45,567 nt of DNA from Sphingopyxis sp. RIFCSPHIGHO2_12_FULL_65_19 (GTDB lineage Bacteria; Pseudomonadota; Alphaproteobacteria; Sphingomonadales; Sphingomonadaceae): NCBI RefSeq assembly GCF_001830555.1, contig NZ_MIAM01000019.1, forward strand, positions 17,462-63,028, in the 5' to 3' direction. Each line of letters begins with the position of its first letter. Position 1 is the stretch's first letter. Under the pieces are notes generated by a model. That model did not search any database. It was not told where the DNA came from and saw only the letters and a list, made by a program, of their open reading frames with translations. The translations under genes and the position numbers were made by a program. Of the stretch, positions 23,987 through 32,490 are shown piece after piece.

Positions 23987-24583
23987 TCACAGCCCCAGCC
24001 TTTCGATGCTCGCGTCGAGGCAATCGCGCAGGATGGCATCGGATGGGGCGCCTGGGCCGAGTGCCCGTGCCAAGCTGACGGCGCCGACGATTTGCGCGAC
24101 CAGAATTCTGGCATCGGTATCGGGATATGTGCGGGGCAGGCGCGACAATGCGTCTGCGATCCGCCCTGTCATCCGGTTGAGGCCGACAATGAAATTGTCC
24201 CGGATGCGCGCGTCGGCCCGGCTTATATCGGCCGCCAAGGTCGGCAAGGGACAGCCGCGATCGGGCCTGTCGCGATGCGATGCAGAAAGATAGCTTTCCA
24301 GGAAAGTCCGCAAGGCCGCGCGAAGATCCTCCCCCGCGTGCACCGATAGTTCCGCAATTCCGCCGGCGCGGTCGCCGGCATCGCCGAACATCTCCGGCAC
24401 CGCTCCCGCAACCAGCGCATCCTTGGAACCGAAATGCGCGTAAAAGGCGCCGTGCGTCAGTCCAGCGTCGGACATCACATCCGCAACCGACACCTTGTGG
24501 AGTCCCCTGGCGCGAAGCTGCTGGGCCGCAGCCTTCAGAATGCGGCTTCTTGATCCGGCCTTGTGACTATCGGCATATCGCAT
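23987..24583 (-). CDS. TetR/AcrR-family repressor
   Basis: A 198-residue TetR-family regulator. The helix-turn-helix reads SRILKAAAQQLRARGLHKVS, VADVMSDAGLTHGAFYAHFG and SKDALVAGA, with the typical YxHFxSKDxL ending. The C-terminal ligand domain resembles TetR members with a C-terminal 'LVAQIVGAVSLARALG' helix. It is the first gene of the tetR-MATE pair and probably represses both through the dyad at 24598-24615, 15 bases before its start. The ligand is unknown. Confidence 0.9.
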   Translation of the reverse strand: MRYADSHKAGSRSRILKAAAQQLRARGLHKVSVADVMSDAGLTHGAFYAHFGSKDALVAGAVPEMFGDAGDRAGGIAELSVHAGEDLRAALRTFLESYLSASHRDRPDRGCPLPTLAADISRADARIRDNFIVGLNRMTGRIADALSRLPRTYPDTDARILVAQIVGAVSLARALGPGAPSDAILRDCLDASIERLGL

Positions 24584-24597
24584 CGCTGACCCCTTTA

Positions 24598-24615
24598 TAT
24601 GATGACTATCATATA
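24598..24615. promoter_or_regulatory. Operator dyad of the TetR-MATE pair
   Basis: ATATGAT-GACT-ATCATAT is a perfect 7-bp inverted repeat with a 4-bp centre, placed directly upstream of the tetR start. It is a typical TetR-family autoregulatory site. The remaining sequence from 24616 to 24816 has no gene I can support. Confidence 0.65.
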
Positions 24616-24816
24616 ATCAGCCGCGCGGGCAAGCATCGCCCGAATTGCGTCATCCGATCGCGTGCATGGCCCATGACCTGCCGATCGAAGAAAACCCCCC
24701 GGCCGACACCGCCAGGCCTTCGTCGCGTGGACATAAGATGCGCGTTGGGGAACCTGGATGTGGGCCCTGCGTATTCCCGCCGAGCTTCAAAACGACAATG
24801 GATTGAACGCTTTCCA

Positions 24817-24844
24817 CCGGGCCGCGCACTTTCGCGCGGCCCGG
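24817..24844 (-). terminator. Hairpin after the aromatic catabolic operon
   Basis: A perfect 11-bp GC-rich stem CCGGGCCGCGC / GCGCGGCCCGG with a 6-base loop begins one base after the monooxygenase stop on the minus strand. There is no clear T-run after it, so it may act as an mRNA-end stabiliser or a Rho-assisted terminator. Confidence 0.5.
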
Positions 24845-24845
24845 A

Positions 24846-26321
24846 CTAATCTCCCGTCGCCAATGGGCTGCTGTCGATGTCCTTATCGACGAAACCGGCC
24901 CACGCCGATCGCAGCATTTGCGGCGATCCCGTTCCGAACACATAGCGGTCGGGCCGGACGAGCACCGCTTCTGCGCGATGTTTATCGAACCAGAGGGACA
25001 GGGTTGCCGCGAAGGAGGCAAGACGAGGCGCGTCGAGGTCGGCACGCGAAATCAACCAATGGTCGGCGCCGAGCACGTCGTCGAGGCGGGCGCCATCGGC
25101 GGCCACCGGCTGCGGGAAATAGCTGCCCGCCGCTGGGCTGCCTGTCAGGATCGTGCCGGTCGAAATCGGCGGATAGGCAGACGGCCCTTCCGGCAGTTTG
25201 CGAAGCAGGCGCGCCAGTTTGAAGGTCAGGTCGCGTCGGAAGGCGGCCCATTTGCTGGTGGTGCAGACCATCCGCCCCATCATGATCGCCATCCGGATCG
25301 TGGCGCGCAGGTGCGGCGCCCGTTCGGGCTGGTAACTGTCGAGCAGCGCATCGGTGGCCTGCCCTTTCACCACCGCCGCCAGTTTCCAGCCGAGATTGGC
25401 GGCGTCGCGCAATCCCGAACACATCCCTTGTCCGGCAAAGGGCGGGGTCTGGTGCGCGGCGTCGCCCGCCAGCAGGATGCGGCCCCTGCGCCAGCGGTCG
25501 GCGACGCGGGCACGGAAGGTATAGACCGCCTTGCGTTCGATCCGCACTGCCCCGGTGACGTTCCAGGGCGCGAGCAACTTTTCGACGAAGCGATCGTCGC
25601 TGACCTGTTCGGCGGTCTCGCCGGGCTTGATCATGAATTCCCAGCGGTGCCGCCCTTCGCCCATCAGAACGCAGGTCGTCGGCCGATCGGGGTTGCAGAT
25701 CTGCATATTGGCTGCGGGCAACCGCGAATGATCGTCGACCAGCACATCGACGACCAGCCAGGGTTCCTCGAACGCCAGATCCTCAAAGGCGATTCCCGAC
25801 GCCTCGCGAACCGGCGAACGGGCGCCGTCGGCGCCGACGAGATAGCGCGTCCGGACCGTGCGTTCGCCATCCGGCGTCGCGATCTGCGCGCGCAGGCCAT
25901 CGTCGTCCTCGGCAAAGGATTGGAGGGTCCACCGGCCCTTCAGCGCCGCGGGGTCCAATCCGGCCAGCGACTGGCGCAGCGCCGCCTCGACCGACGGCTG
26001 GTGGATCATGTTGGCGGCCGGCCACCCGCCGGCGCCGATCTGGTCGGACCTGCCGAAGCTTAGCAGCACCGCGCCCTTTGCGTTCAGGAAGTCGTAGCGC
26101 GCGACGCGGCGACTGGTCGCAAACACCGCGTCGGCCGCCCCCGCCTCTTGCAGGATACGCATGCCTTCATGGTCGATGTGCGCGGCGCGGGGGAGGGGGT
26201 AGATGGCCGCCTCCTTCTCGGCGACGAGAACGCGCACCCCGCGCCTTGCCAGCAGGATCGCGAGCGTGACCCCGGTCGGGCCGCCGCCGACGATCAGCAC
26301 GTCGCAGTCGAACCCGCTCAT
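24846..26321 (-). CDS. FAD-dependent aromatic-ring monooxygenase (MhpA/PheA-like)
   Basis: A 491-residue class A flavoprotein hydroxylase. Visible motifs are the N-terminal FAD fingerprint DVLIVGGGPTGVTLAILLARRG (residues 7-28), the DG motif in YLVGADGARSPVR, and the GD motif in LLAGDAAHQTPPFAGQGMCS. The sequence around DAANLGWKLAAVVKG fits the 3-(3-hydroxyphenyl)propionate hydroxylase/phenol hydroxylase group. These enzymes use NAD(P)H and O2 to add a hydroxyl to a phenolic ring, making a catechol for ring cleavage. The start at 26321 directly precedes the FAD motif; an upstream ATG adds seven residues. It is the last gene of a four-gene operon that includes an extradiol dioxygenase, consistent with hydroxylation then meta-cleavage. 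Confidence 0.9.
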   Translation of the reverse strand: MSGFDCDVLIVGGGPTGVTLAILLARRGVRVLVAEKEAAIYPLPRAAHIDHEGMRILQEAGAADAVFATSRRVARYDFLNAKGAVLLSFGRSDQIGAGGWPAANMIHQPSVEAALRQSLAGLDPAALKGRWTLQSFAEDDDGLRAQIATPDGERTVRTRYLVGADGARSPVREASGIAFEDLAFEEPWLVVDVLVDDHSRLPAANMQICNPDRPTTCVLMGEGRHRWEFMIKPGETAEQVSDDRFVEKLLAPWNVTGAVRIERKAVYTFRARVADRWRRGRILLAGDAAHQTPPFAGQGMCSGLRDAANLGWKLAAVVKGQATDALLDSYQPERAPHLRATIRMAIMMGRMVCTTSKWAAFRRDLTFKLARLLRKLPEGPSAYPPISTGTILTGSPAAGSYFPQPVAADGARLDDVLGADHWLISRADLDAPRLASFAATLSLWFDKHRAEAVLVRPDRYVFGTGSPQMLRSAWAGFVDKDIDSSPLATGD

Positions 26322-26355
26322 CGCGCGCTTCCCCCGACGCATCGCACCGCGGTCG

Positions 26356-27387
26356 TCACAGGATGATCACCATCCCGTCCTGCCCGACGGTCAGCTTGCC
26401 CTTATAGTAATCGGCCATCCCCTCGACATAGAGGCGCCGCACGACAAAATTGTCGGGATAGGGGATCAGGTGGGTAAGCAGCAGATGCTTGACGCCTGCC
26501 GCCTGTGCCTGCTTCGCGAGCGCGATATTGTCGGCGTGATAGGGCATGGTGCGCGTCGCGACTTCGGCCTCGAACTGCATCCCCAGCGCCTTCATCTGCG
26601 GAACGGCGCGCCGCACCATATGCGCGGCATAGGATTCGTGGACGGCGAGGTCGGCCCCGCGCATCGCATCCATGTTGACCGGGCTGACTTCGGTATCGCC
26701 GCTGACGAAGATTTTCTTGCCGCGATATCGAAAGACATAGCCGAGGGCCGGCGCGACCGGGTCGTGCGCGACGAGCGCGGCGTCGATGGTGACGCCGTCC
26801 TTGTCATAGACCCGGACCCTGCGCTGGCCGTCGGTAAATGCCACTTCCAACGGCTTGCCGAACGCGACGCCGCGCCGTTCGGCCAGATGCGGCATGTTGG
26901 CGCTGCGATAGCCTTCGTCGAGCGCATAGCTTTGCGCGAACCCGTCGAGCACGGCGCGCATCCCGACCGGCCCTTCGACCTCAAGCGGCGTCGTTCGTCC
27001 CCAAATCCAGCCGGCGTTGATCAGCGTGCCGAGATCGTTGAAATGGTCCGAATGGAAATGGGTGATAAAGACCCGTTCCAGCCTGTTCAGCGGAACATGC
27101 GATTGTTCGAGCGACCGCACCGCGCCATCGCCGACGTCGAACAGGAACATCCGCCCGCCCGCCGACACCAGCGTGCAAGCCTGCGCCTTTGCGGCGCTGA
27201 CTTCGGGGGAGCCGGTGCCACATAGCAGCACGCGGATGCGTCCGTCGTTCGCGACAAAGGCCATGTCGGGCTGTTCTTGGAGCTTGCCGCGGATCGACGC
27301 GTCGATCAGGCGATCGCGGCCGAGGTAGCCGATCAATGCGAGGCCGATGACGAGCGCCAGCGCCGCGTACAGGGTTTTGCGGACCAT
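26356..27387 (-). CDS. Metallo-beta-lactamase-fold hydrolase, membrane-anchored or exported
   Basis: A 343-residue MBL-fold protein with an N-terminal hydrophobic segment (about 6-23) that would anchor it or direct it to the periplasm. The metal motif THFHSDHFNDLG (HxHxDH) is clear, followed by a D in FVSGDTE and a C-terminal His in LLLTHLIPYP. It resembles the RNase Z/arylsulfatase-like branch of the fold (LLCGTGSPEVSA at the start of the domain). Its exact reaction is not known; in this operon it could hydrolyse a lactone or ester intermediate of aromatic degradation. It lies 34 bases upstream of the monooxygenase gene and 7 bases after the fumarylacetoacetate-type hydrolase gene. Confidence 0.85.
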   Translation of the reverse strand: MVRKTLYAALALVIGLALIGYLGRDRLIDASIRGKLQEQPDMAFVANDGRIRVLLCGTGSPEVSAAKAQACTLVSAGGRMFLFDVGDGAVRSLEQSHVPLNRLERVFITHFHSDHFNDLGTLINAGWIWGRTTPLEVEGPVGMRAVLDGFAQSYALDEGYRSANMPHLAERRGVAFGKPLEVAFTDGQRRVRVYDKDGVTIDAALVAHDPVAPALGYVFRYRGKKIFVSGDTEVSPVNMDAMRGADLAVHESYAAHMVRRAVPQMKALGMQFEAEVATRTMPYHADNIALAKQAQAAGVKHLLLTHLIPYPDNFVVRRLYVEGMADYYKGKLTVGQDGMVIIL

Positions 27388-27394
27388 CGGCGCC

Positions 27395-28234
27395 TCAGCC
27401 TTCGGCGACCATGGTGGCCTCGATCGCGCCGATGCCGTCGATTTCGCAGCGCACGACGTCGCCTGCCTTCAGGAACCGACGCGGGTCCATCGCGGCGCCG
27501 ATGCCCCCCGGCGTTCCGGTGAACAGGATGTCGCCCGGCTCCAGCGTCATGCCGACCGACAGATGTTCGACCTGTTGCCAGATGTCGAAGACCAGGTGGC
27601 TGGTGTCCGAATCCTGCCGCTTTTCGCCATTGACGAAACAGCGCAATCCCAGCGCGTGGGGGTCACCCACTTCGTCGGCGGTGACGATCCACGGCCCCAT
27701 CGGCGCATGCGTGTCAAAGCTTTTGCCGAGCGACCATTGCGGCACCGCGTGCTGCCACATGCGTTCGGTCACGTCGTTGCCCACGCAATAGCCGAAGATC
27801 GCGGCGGGCGCGTCCGATGCCGCGATATGTTTGCCGCCCTTGCCGATAATGGCGACAAGTTCGACCTCATAGTCGGCGGTCATCGTGCCCCTGGCGATCT
27901 CGATCGGATCATGGGGGCCATTGACGCTGGTCTGTGCCTTGGTGAACCAGACCTGCCGTTCGGGCGTCGCCATCTGCGATTCGGCAATATGGTCGGCGTA
28001 GTTGAGCCCGATGGCGAAGATCTTCCCCGGCCGCTGCACCGGCGCTTCCAGCTTGACCGACGACAGCGGCACGCCGCCGCCCGCGGCTGCCTTTGCCTCC
28101 AGTCCCGGTTTCAGCCTCTCCCAGTCGCGGATCAGGTCGATCATCGTGCCATCGATGCCGGTATCGATCACCCGGTCCCCGACGACGATGCCGGTGCGGG
28201 TTTGCCCATTGGCGGTATAAGTGGCGAGTTTCAT
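27395..28234 (-). CDS. Fumarylacetoacetate hydrolase-family protein
   Basis: A 279-residue FAH-superfamily enzyme. These enzymes cleave or hydrate diketo acids formed in aromatic catabolism. Key blocks are GLNYADHIAES, the metal-binding Glu region DYEVELVAIIGKGGKHI, GYCVGNDVTER and GDILFTGTPGGIGAAMDP. The start at 28234 overlaps the stop of the extradiol dioxygenase gene (ATGA), so it is translated with it. That pairing suggests it hydrolyses the meta-cleavage product, although FAH proteins also act as hydratases, isomerases or decarboxylases. A longer frame upstream of 28234 is only read-through of the preceding gene. Confidence 0.9.
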   Translation of the reverse strand: MKLATYTANGQTRTGIVVGDRVIDTGIDGTMIDLIRDWERLKPGLEAKAAAGGGVPLSSVKLEAPVQRPGKIFAIGLNYADHIAESQMATPERQVWFTKAQTSVNGPHDPIEIARGTMTADYEVELVAIIGKGGKHIAASDAPAAIFGYCVGNDVTERMWQHAVPQWSLGKSFDTHAPMGPWIVTADEVGDPHALGLRCFVNGEKRQDSDTSHLVFDIWQQVEHLSVGMTLEPGDILFTGTPGGIGAAMDPRRFLKAGDVVRCEIDGIGAIEATMVAEG

Positions 28235-29250
28235 GCAGAGATTCCTTTTGCCCGGCGGCGGAACAGCCGCTTGAGGCGCAATTGCAAGGCGGTGATGAAG
28301 GCGATCAGGGCGGGCGGCGGCGGTCTTTTGCCGGCGAGCATCGGATGCGGGCTGCCCCATTGCACCGCGAGCAGGGCGCTCATCGGCAGCTTTTGCGGCG
28401 GATCGTCCGCAGTAAACAGGTCGCCGTCGGTCCAATGTTCGAGTTCATTGCCGAACGGGTCCTTCCAATAGTCGAAGATCTGGCTGCCCATGATGTGACG
28501 ACCGACCCCCCACGCCGGCTGGCGTTTCCTTGCCTTCAAATATTGGTGGCCCAGCATCAGATCGTCGAAATTGGCGACCTCGAACGCGGCGTGCAGCAGG
28601 CCGGGTTCGCCCGGCAACTGCGCCAGGAACAGCGTGTGATGATCGGCGGGCTTGTCGCCGCGGTCGCAGCGCATGAAGGCGCCGAGCGGCACATCCTTTG
28701 CGGCCTCGACCTCGTCGGACGTCAGGAAACCGAAACGATCCTTGTACCAGGCTTCCGATGCGCGAAAATCGCTCACCCTCAGCACCGCATGGCCGATACG
28801 GCGGACATGCGCCGGGGCGGCATCGAGCCGCACGCTATTGCGAAAGCGGGGTTTCGCGGCGGCGGTGTTGCGCGGCGGATCCGGAAAAACGGGCGCTGCC
28901 CGACCCTTCGCCTGCCCGGCGACGATTTCGACGCTATAACCGTCGGGATCGGTCAGCCGCACGATGCGGCCTCCGCCGGGGGCATCCAGGTCTTCGACCG
29001 GCACGCCTTCCGCCGCCGCCAGCCGGTCGAGATCGGCGATCGTTTCGGCCCGCAGTCCGATCGCCAGAAACCGCGCGTCGCCGCGCTCGGTGACGTGGAC
29101 GAAGGGGCGACCATCGCTGCCCTTGCCATAGAGGCGGCCGCCCTCCTCGAAAACGGTCATCCCGAAATCTTCGAGAAATGCGCGCATCGCGGCAAGGTCG
29201 GGCGCCGCAAAGCGCACATGCGCCATGTCTTCGACCTTGATCAATGGCAT
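28231..29250 (-). CDS. Extradiol (VOC-fold) ring-cleavage dioxygenase
   Basis: A 339-residue type I extradiol dioxygenase with two vicinal-oxygen-chelate domains. The N-terminal domain (about 8-120, MAHVRFAAPDLAAMRAFLED) lacks the iron site. The C-terminal domain carries the iron ligands as GHAVLRV (His), LHAAFEV (His) and GNELEHWTDGD (Glu), with DYWKDPFGNELEHW being the usual signature. Such enzymes cleave catechols next to the hydroxyls using Fe(II) and O2. It is the first gene of a four-gene minus-strand operon. The twin dyads at 29275-29315 lie directly in its promoter. Confidence 0.88.
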   Translation of the reverse strand: MPLIKVEDMAHVRFAAPDLAAMRAFLEDFGMTVFEEGGRLYGKGSDGRPFVHVTERGDARFLAIGLRAETIADLDRLAAAEGVPVEDLDAPGGGRIVRLTDPDGYSVEIVAGQAKGRAAPVFPDPPRNTAAAKPRFRNSVRLDAAPAHVRRIGHAVLRVSDFRASEAWYKDRFGFLTSDEVEAAKDVPLGAFMRCDRGDKPADHHTLFLAQLPGEPGLLHAAFEVANFDDLMLGHQYLKARKRQPAWGVGRHIMGSQIFDYWKDPFGNELEHWTDGDLFTADDPPQKLPMSALLAVQWGSPHPMLAGKRPPPPALIAFITALQLRLKRLFRRRAKGISA

Positions 29251-29274
29251 GATCTACCCCCGCCCGCCTGTTTA

Positions 29275-29315
29275 TGACTATTTGGTCAGATAAATCAAAA
29301 CTGACCGATTAGTCA
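29275..29315 (-). promoter_or_regulatory. Promoter with twin TGAC-N6-GTCA dyads for the aromatic operon
   Basis: Two copies of TGAC-N6-GTCA (29275-29288 and 29302-29315) sit 27 bases apart and together form a larger near-perfect inverted repeat (two mismatches in 15). On the minus strand a TTGATT -35 lies between them and the -10 region falls at the edge of the second dyad. This is the layout of a TetR- or GntR-type repressor binding two sites. Confidence 0.6.
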
Positions 29316-29441
29316 AGTATGGATGATGGCGCAGCGCGGCCGATCCGAAAGATGGCGGGACGCTGTCAGTCGGCGCGCGGCAAGGGCAGGAACGCGCGGC
29401 GCAAGGTGCCGCGACGCCGCGACCTCATCGCGCGCGCAGGG

Positions 29442-30374
29442 TCAGCGGTGATAGAGCGGGAAGGGGCGCGCTGCCTCGATCTCGGCTTCGGCGGCGGGCA
29501 CCAGCACCGTTATCGCGCGCGGCAGCACACGAAAATGGGCCGGGGTCGCGGTGACGATCTCGCCGTCGGTGTTGATCGGCATCGGGCGCCGCGTCTCGAT
29601 GTCGAACGCGACGCATTTGGCGGTGCGAACCTCTTTCCAGGCGCCGTGCGTTCCCGACCGGAACGCGCGCAGCATCAGCGCAAGTTTCCACAAATTCCGC
29701 ATTTCGAGGCTGTAGAGATCGAGATGGCCGTCGTCGATCGCGGCCTGTTCCTCGACCACATTGCCGCCGCCATACAGGCGTCCGTTGCCGATCGCGATCT
29801 GATAGGTTCCGACCGTCGTGCTGCGGCCCTTTTCGGTAATCCGCGCCCGGAATCGCTTGGCGCCCGCCAATATGCGCAGCGCGGCAACGGTATAACCCAG
29901 GCGGCCAAATCGCTTCTTGATCGCCGGGTCCAGTTTCTGGGCCAGTTCGCTGCTGAGGCCGATGCTCGCGACGTTGAAAAAGGCATGGCCGTTGACCATG
30001 CCGACGTCGATCCGCCGCCGGTGTCCGGCCGCAATCACATCGGCGGCGGCGGCAAAGTCGAGGGGAATCGAAACGGTCCGCGCGAGGTCGTTGGCGGTTC
30101 CCGCCGGAATGATACCGAGCGGCAAGCCGCTTTCGATAACGGCCGGTGCCGCGGACGAGATCGAGCCGTCGCCGCCGCACACGACGATCAGATCGGCCTC
30201 GCGGTGCAGCCGGGCGATGTCGCGGGCGATTTCGGGAAGATTCTCAAACGGCTCGACGGTGACCGCCAGCCCGCCGGCTGCGAGCCGGTCGCGCACCGGC
30301 TGCAATGCGCTTTCGCCCTGCCGGGCTTTGGCATTGTGGAGCAGAAGTGCGCGCGTACCCGTCGGCCACGACAT
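29442..30374 (-). CDS. Diacylglycerol kinase-family lipid kinase (YegS-like)
   Basis: A 310-residue DAGK-catalytic-domain protein that would phosphorylate a lipid alcohol such as diacylglycerol or a sphingolipid base with ATP. The nucleotide site is LIVVCGGDGSISSAAPAVIE, followed by PLGIIPAGTANDLARTV, both canonical for the family. The C-terminal beta-sandwich includes YQIAIGNGRLYGGGNVVEEQ. ATG 30374 gives the standard N-terminus (ALLLHNAKARQGES). It stands alone on the minus strand, divergent from the SDR gene, and its 3' end faces the aromatic operon promoter. Sphingomonads make sphingolipids, so a long-chain-base substrate is possible but unproven. Confidence 0.9.
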   Translation of the reverse strand: MSWPTGTRALLLHNAKARQGESALQPVRDRLAAGGLAVTVEPFENLPEIARDIARLHREADLIVVCGGDGSISSAAPAVIESGLPLGIIPAGTANDLARTVSIPLDFAAAADVIAAGHRRRIDVGMVNGHAFFNVASIGLSSELAQKLDPAIKKRFGRLGYTVAALRILAGAKRFRARITEKGRSTTVGTYQIAIGNGRLYGGGNVVEEQAAIDDGHLDLYSLEMRNLWKLALMLRAFRSGTHGAWKEVRTAKCVAFDIETRRPMPINTDGEIVTATPAHFRVLPRAITVLVPAAEAEIEAARPFPLYHR

Positions 30375-30545
30375 GGGGCGATCCTGTCCGGAAGAATGAA
30401 GGCGCAAGGCCCAGGGACGATCGCCTATACGCCGCTTGCGGTTGGCCGGGAAGGGGTGTGCTGCCGGTTCGGACGGGCGGCCGGCGATGGAGCCGTTGAA
30501 ATGGAGCGGCGGTGCCCTTACGCGCGGCCTGGAAGAGGAGAGCGT

Positions 30546-31463
30546 ATGGCGAGGATATTGGACGGCAAGGTGGTGGCGATTACCGGCGCGGGTCGCGGCA
30601 TCGGGCGCGAACTCGCGCTGCACTGTGCGGCGGAGGGTGCGGCGGTCATCGTCAACGACCCCGGCGTCGCGCAAGCAGGCGACGGTGGCGACGCCGCCCC
30701 GGCCGAGGCGACCGCCAACGACATCGTCGCGGCGGGCGGCCGCGCCACGGCGAATTTCGGCAATGTCGCCGATCCCAAAGAGGCCGCGAGCATCATCGAC
30801 GACGCCGTGGCGCGCTTCGGCCGCATCGACGCGGTCGTCAACAACGCGGGCATCCTGCGCGATACCATCTGGCACAAGATGAGTTACGAGGACTGGAAAA
30901 GCGTCATCGAGGTCAACCTGACCGGCGTTTTCAACGTGTCGAAAGCCGCCACGCCCTATTTTCGGGAACAGCAGTCGGGCAGCTTCATTCATTTCACCTC
31001 GACCAGCGGGCTGATCGGCAATCTGGGACAGGCCAATTATGCGGCGGCCAAGCTGGGCGTCGTCGCCCTGTCGCAATCGATCGCGCTCGACATGGCGCGC
31101 GTCGGGGTGCGGTCCAACTGCATCGCGCCCTTTGCGTGGAGCCGGATGACCTCGTCGATCCCCGCCGAAACGCCCGAGCAGCAGGAGCGCGTCAAGCGCC
31201 TCCAGGAAATGTCGGCGGACAAGATCGCGCCGCTCGTCGCCTATCTTGCGTCCGATCGCGCCAAGGATGTGACCAACCAGATTTTCAGTGTGCGCAAAAA
31301 CGAGATATTGCTGTTTTCCAAGCCGCGGCCGATCCGGTCGATGGCAAAAATCGAAGGATGGACGGCGCAAGCCATCGCCGACGAGTTGATTCCGGCCTTC
31401 CGCCCCGATTTTGCGCGCGCAGACGAGGTGTCGGCGCATGTTTTTCCCTATGACCCGATCTGA
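30546..31463 (+). CDS. Short-chain dehydrogenase (beta-oxidation 3-hydroxyacyl-CoA dehydrogenase type)
   Basis: A 305-residue classical SDR oxidoreductase. The NAD(H)-binding motif is TGAGRGIG (about residues 13-20), the structural motif is NNAG (VVNNAGILRD), and the catalytic set is seen in STSGLIGNLGQANYAAAKLG (S, Y-x-x-x-K). The long N-terminal loop with NDPGVAQAGDGGDAAPAEAT and a tail of about 50 extra residues resemble the dehydrogenase domain of peroxisomal multifunctional enzyme type 2, which oxidises (3R)-hydroxyacyl-CoA. A steroid or acyl-CoA substrate is likely. GGAAGAGGAG lies six bases before the ATG. It is monocistronic. Confidence 0.9.
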   Translation: MARILDGKVVAITGAGRGIGRELALHCAAEGAAVIVNDPGVAQAGDGGDAAPAEATANDIVAAGGRATANFGNVADPKEAASIIDDAVARFGRIDAVVNNAGILRDTIWHKMSYEDWKSVIEVNLTGVFNVSKAATPYFREQQSGSFIHFTSTSGLIGNLGQANYAAAKLGVVALSQSIALDMARVGVRSNCIAPFAWSRMTSSIPAETPEQQERVKRLQEMSADKIAPLVAYLASDRAKDVTNQIFSVRKNEILLFSKPRPIRSMAKIEGWTAQAIADELIPAFRPDFARADEVSAHVFPYDPI

Positions 31464-31546
31464 AGCGCGCGCTTTCTGGGTCGGGATCGCGCGGATTGAC
31501 GTCATCGGCGCTTGATCGACGGGCGAAATGCGCAAATATGTGCTAG

Positions 31547-32254
31547 ATGAGAAAAACGATGGAAAGGACCGAGGCGTCGCCAGCGGGCCAGTCACGTTCG
31601 CCGGGAGGCGAGCGCCGGACCGCCGTGGACAGCAATCCGGGGACATTCCTTCGCGAATTGCGGATCGAACGGGGCTGGACTCTCGCGGACGTCAGCGAGC
31701 GGACTCGCATCCCTGTTTCAACTTTGTCAAAGATTGAAACAGGCAAGATGTCGCTCAGCTATGAAAAGCTGCTGCGCCTGAGCCAGGGACTCGAAATCGA
31801 CATCACCCGGCTTTTCGCCGCGGCGACGGCCTTGCCCGCCGCGACGCACACCGCCACCGGACGCCGCAGCATCACCCCCGCGGGCGAGGGGCCGTCGATC
31901 CAGACCGCGACCTATAATTATACCTATCCGTCGGCGGACCTTCTCAACAAGCTTCTCAACCCGATGATCATCGACATCAAAGTGCGCTCGATCGAGGATT
32001 TCGGGGATTTGATGCGCCATTCGGGCGAGGAATATGTTCTCGTTCTGGAAGGCGAGTGCGAGTTTCACAGCGACATCTACGCACCCTCGCTGCTCCAGAA
32101 GGGCGATTCGGTCTATTTCGACGCGTCGATGGGGCATGGCTATGTCGCTGTCGGCGACGGCCCCTGCCGCATTTTGTCGGTCTGTTCGGCGACCGACGCC
32201 GATCTGAAATCGGTGCTCCATCCGATTGAGGGCGAAAAACAGCTGACGGACTGA
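31547..32254 (+). CDS. XRE-family regulator with C-terminal cupin domain
   Basis: A 235-residue two-domain regulator. The N-terminal XRE helix-turn-helix reads FLRELRIERGWTLADVSERT, then RIPVSTLSKIETGKMSLSYE (about residues 34-75). The C-terminal cupin_2 domain contains HSGEEYVLVLEGECEFHSD and GDSVYFDASMGHGYVAVGDG, probably a small-molecule sensor. Proteins of this build regulate amino-acid and polyamine catabolic genes. It lies immediately upstream of the D-amino-acid/peptide cluster on the same strand, making it the best local candidate regulator. No good ribosome-binding site is seen before ATG 31547 or ATG 31559, so translation may be leaderless. Confidence 0.9.
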   Translation: MRKTMERTEASPAGQSRSPGGERRTAVDSNPGTFLRELRIERGWTLADVSERTRIPVSTLSKIETGKMSLSYEKLLRLSQGLEIDITRLFAAATALPAATHTATGRRSITPAGEGPSIQTATYNYTYPSADLLNKLLNPMIIDIKVRSIEDFGDLMRHSGEEYVLVLEGECEFHSDIYAPSLLQKGDSVYFDASMGHGYVAVGDGPCRILSVCSATDADLKSVLHPIEGEKQLTD

Positions 32255-32276
32255 ACCGGCGCCTGCGCCGCAGACG

Positions 32277-32309
32277 GGCCGGTCCGCCGGACGCGGCCGG
32301 GATCTTTTT
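32277..32309 (+). terminator. Probable terminator after the XRE-cupin gene
   Basis: GGCCGGTCC / GGACGCGGCC forms a strong stem with a one-base bulge (32277-32298), followed by GGGATC and a TTTTT run (32304-32309). It separates the regulator from the serine hydrolase promoter. Confidence 0.5.
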
Positions 32310-32385
32310 CATCGATCGAAAACTGTGCGGCTTCGGCTGCTGCATCCTGTTCCCGCCGGGCGTGGGATTGATGGCCGTGCGCGCC

Positions 32386-32450
32386 GTTGACAAATTTCCA
32401 AACAGGATGTTTATGCTCAAAATTGAAAATATTTCAAATTGAGAAATTTG
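32386..32450 (+). promoter_or_regulatory. Promoter and dyad upstream of the first serine hydrolase
   Basis: A consensus TTGACA -35 is followed after 17 bases by TTTATG (extended by CT). Downstream is an AT-rich stretch with a perfect dyad TTGAAA-ATA-TTTCAA (32423-32437). The dyad fits a helix-turn-helix regulator such as the neighbouring XRE-cupin protein. The motif TCAAAATTGAAAATA (32417-32431) has a close copy before the dgcN-like gene. Confidence 0.55.
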
Positions 32451-32490
32451 TAAGCGGCAGATGGCCGCCGTCGGGAAAAAGGGGGAGCGA

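Noticed and set aside
29319..30540. Plus-strand frame leading in frame into the SDR gene
   Set aside because: It is antisense to the lipid kinase and lacks domain character; the SDR has its own ribosome-binding site and ATG at 30546.
29442..31646. Very long minus-strand frame running past the lipid kinase start through the SDR gene
   Set aside because: Only the part from 30374 down matches the lipid kinase; the extension is antisense to the SDR and XRE genes and has no recognisable domain.
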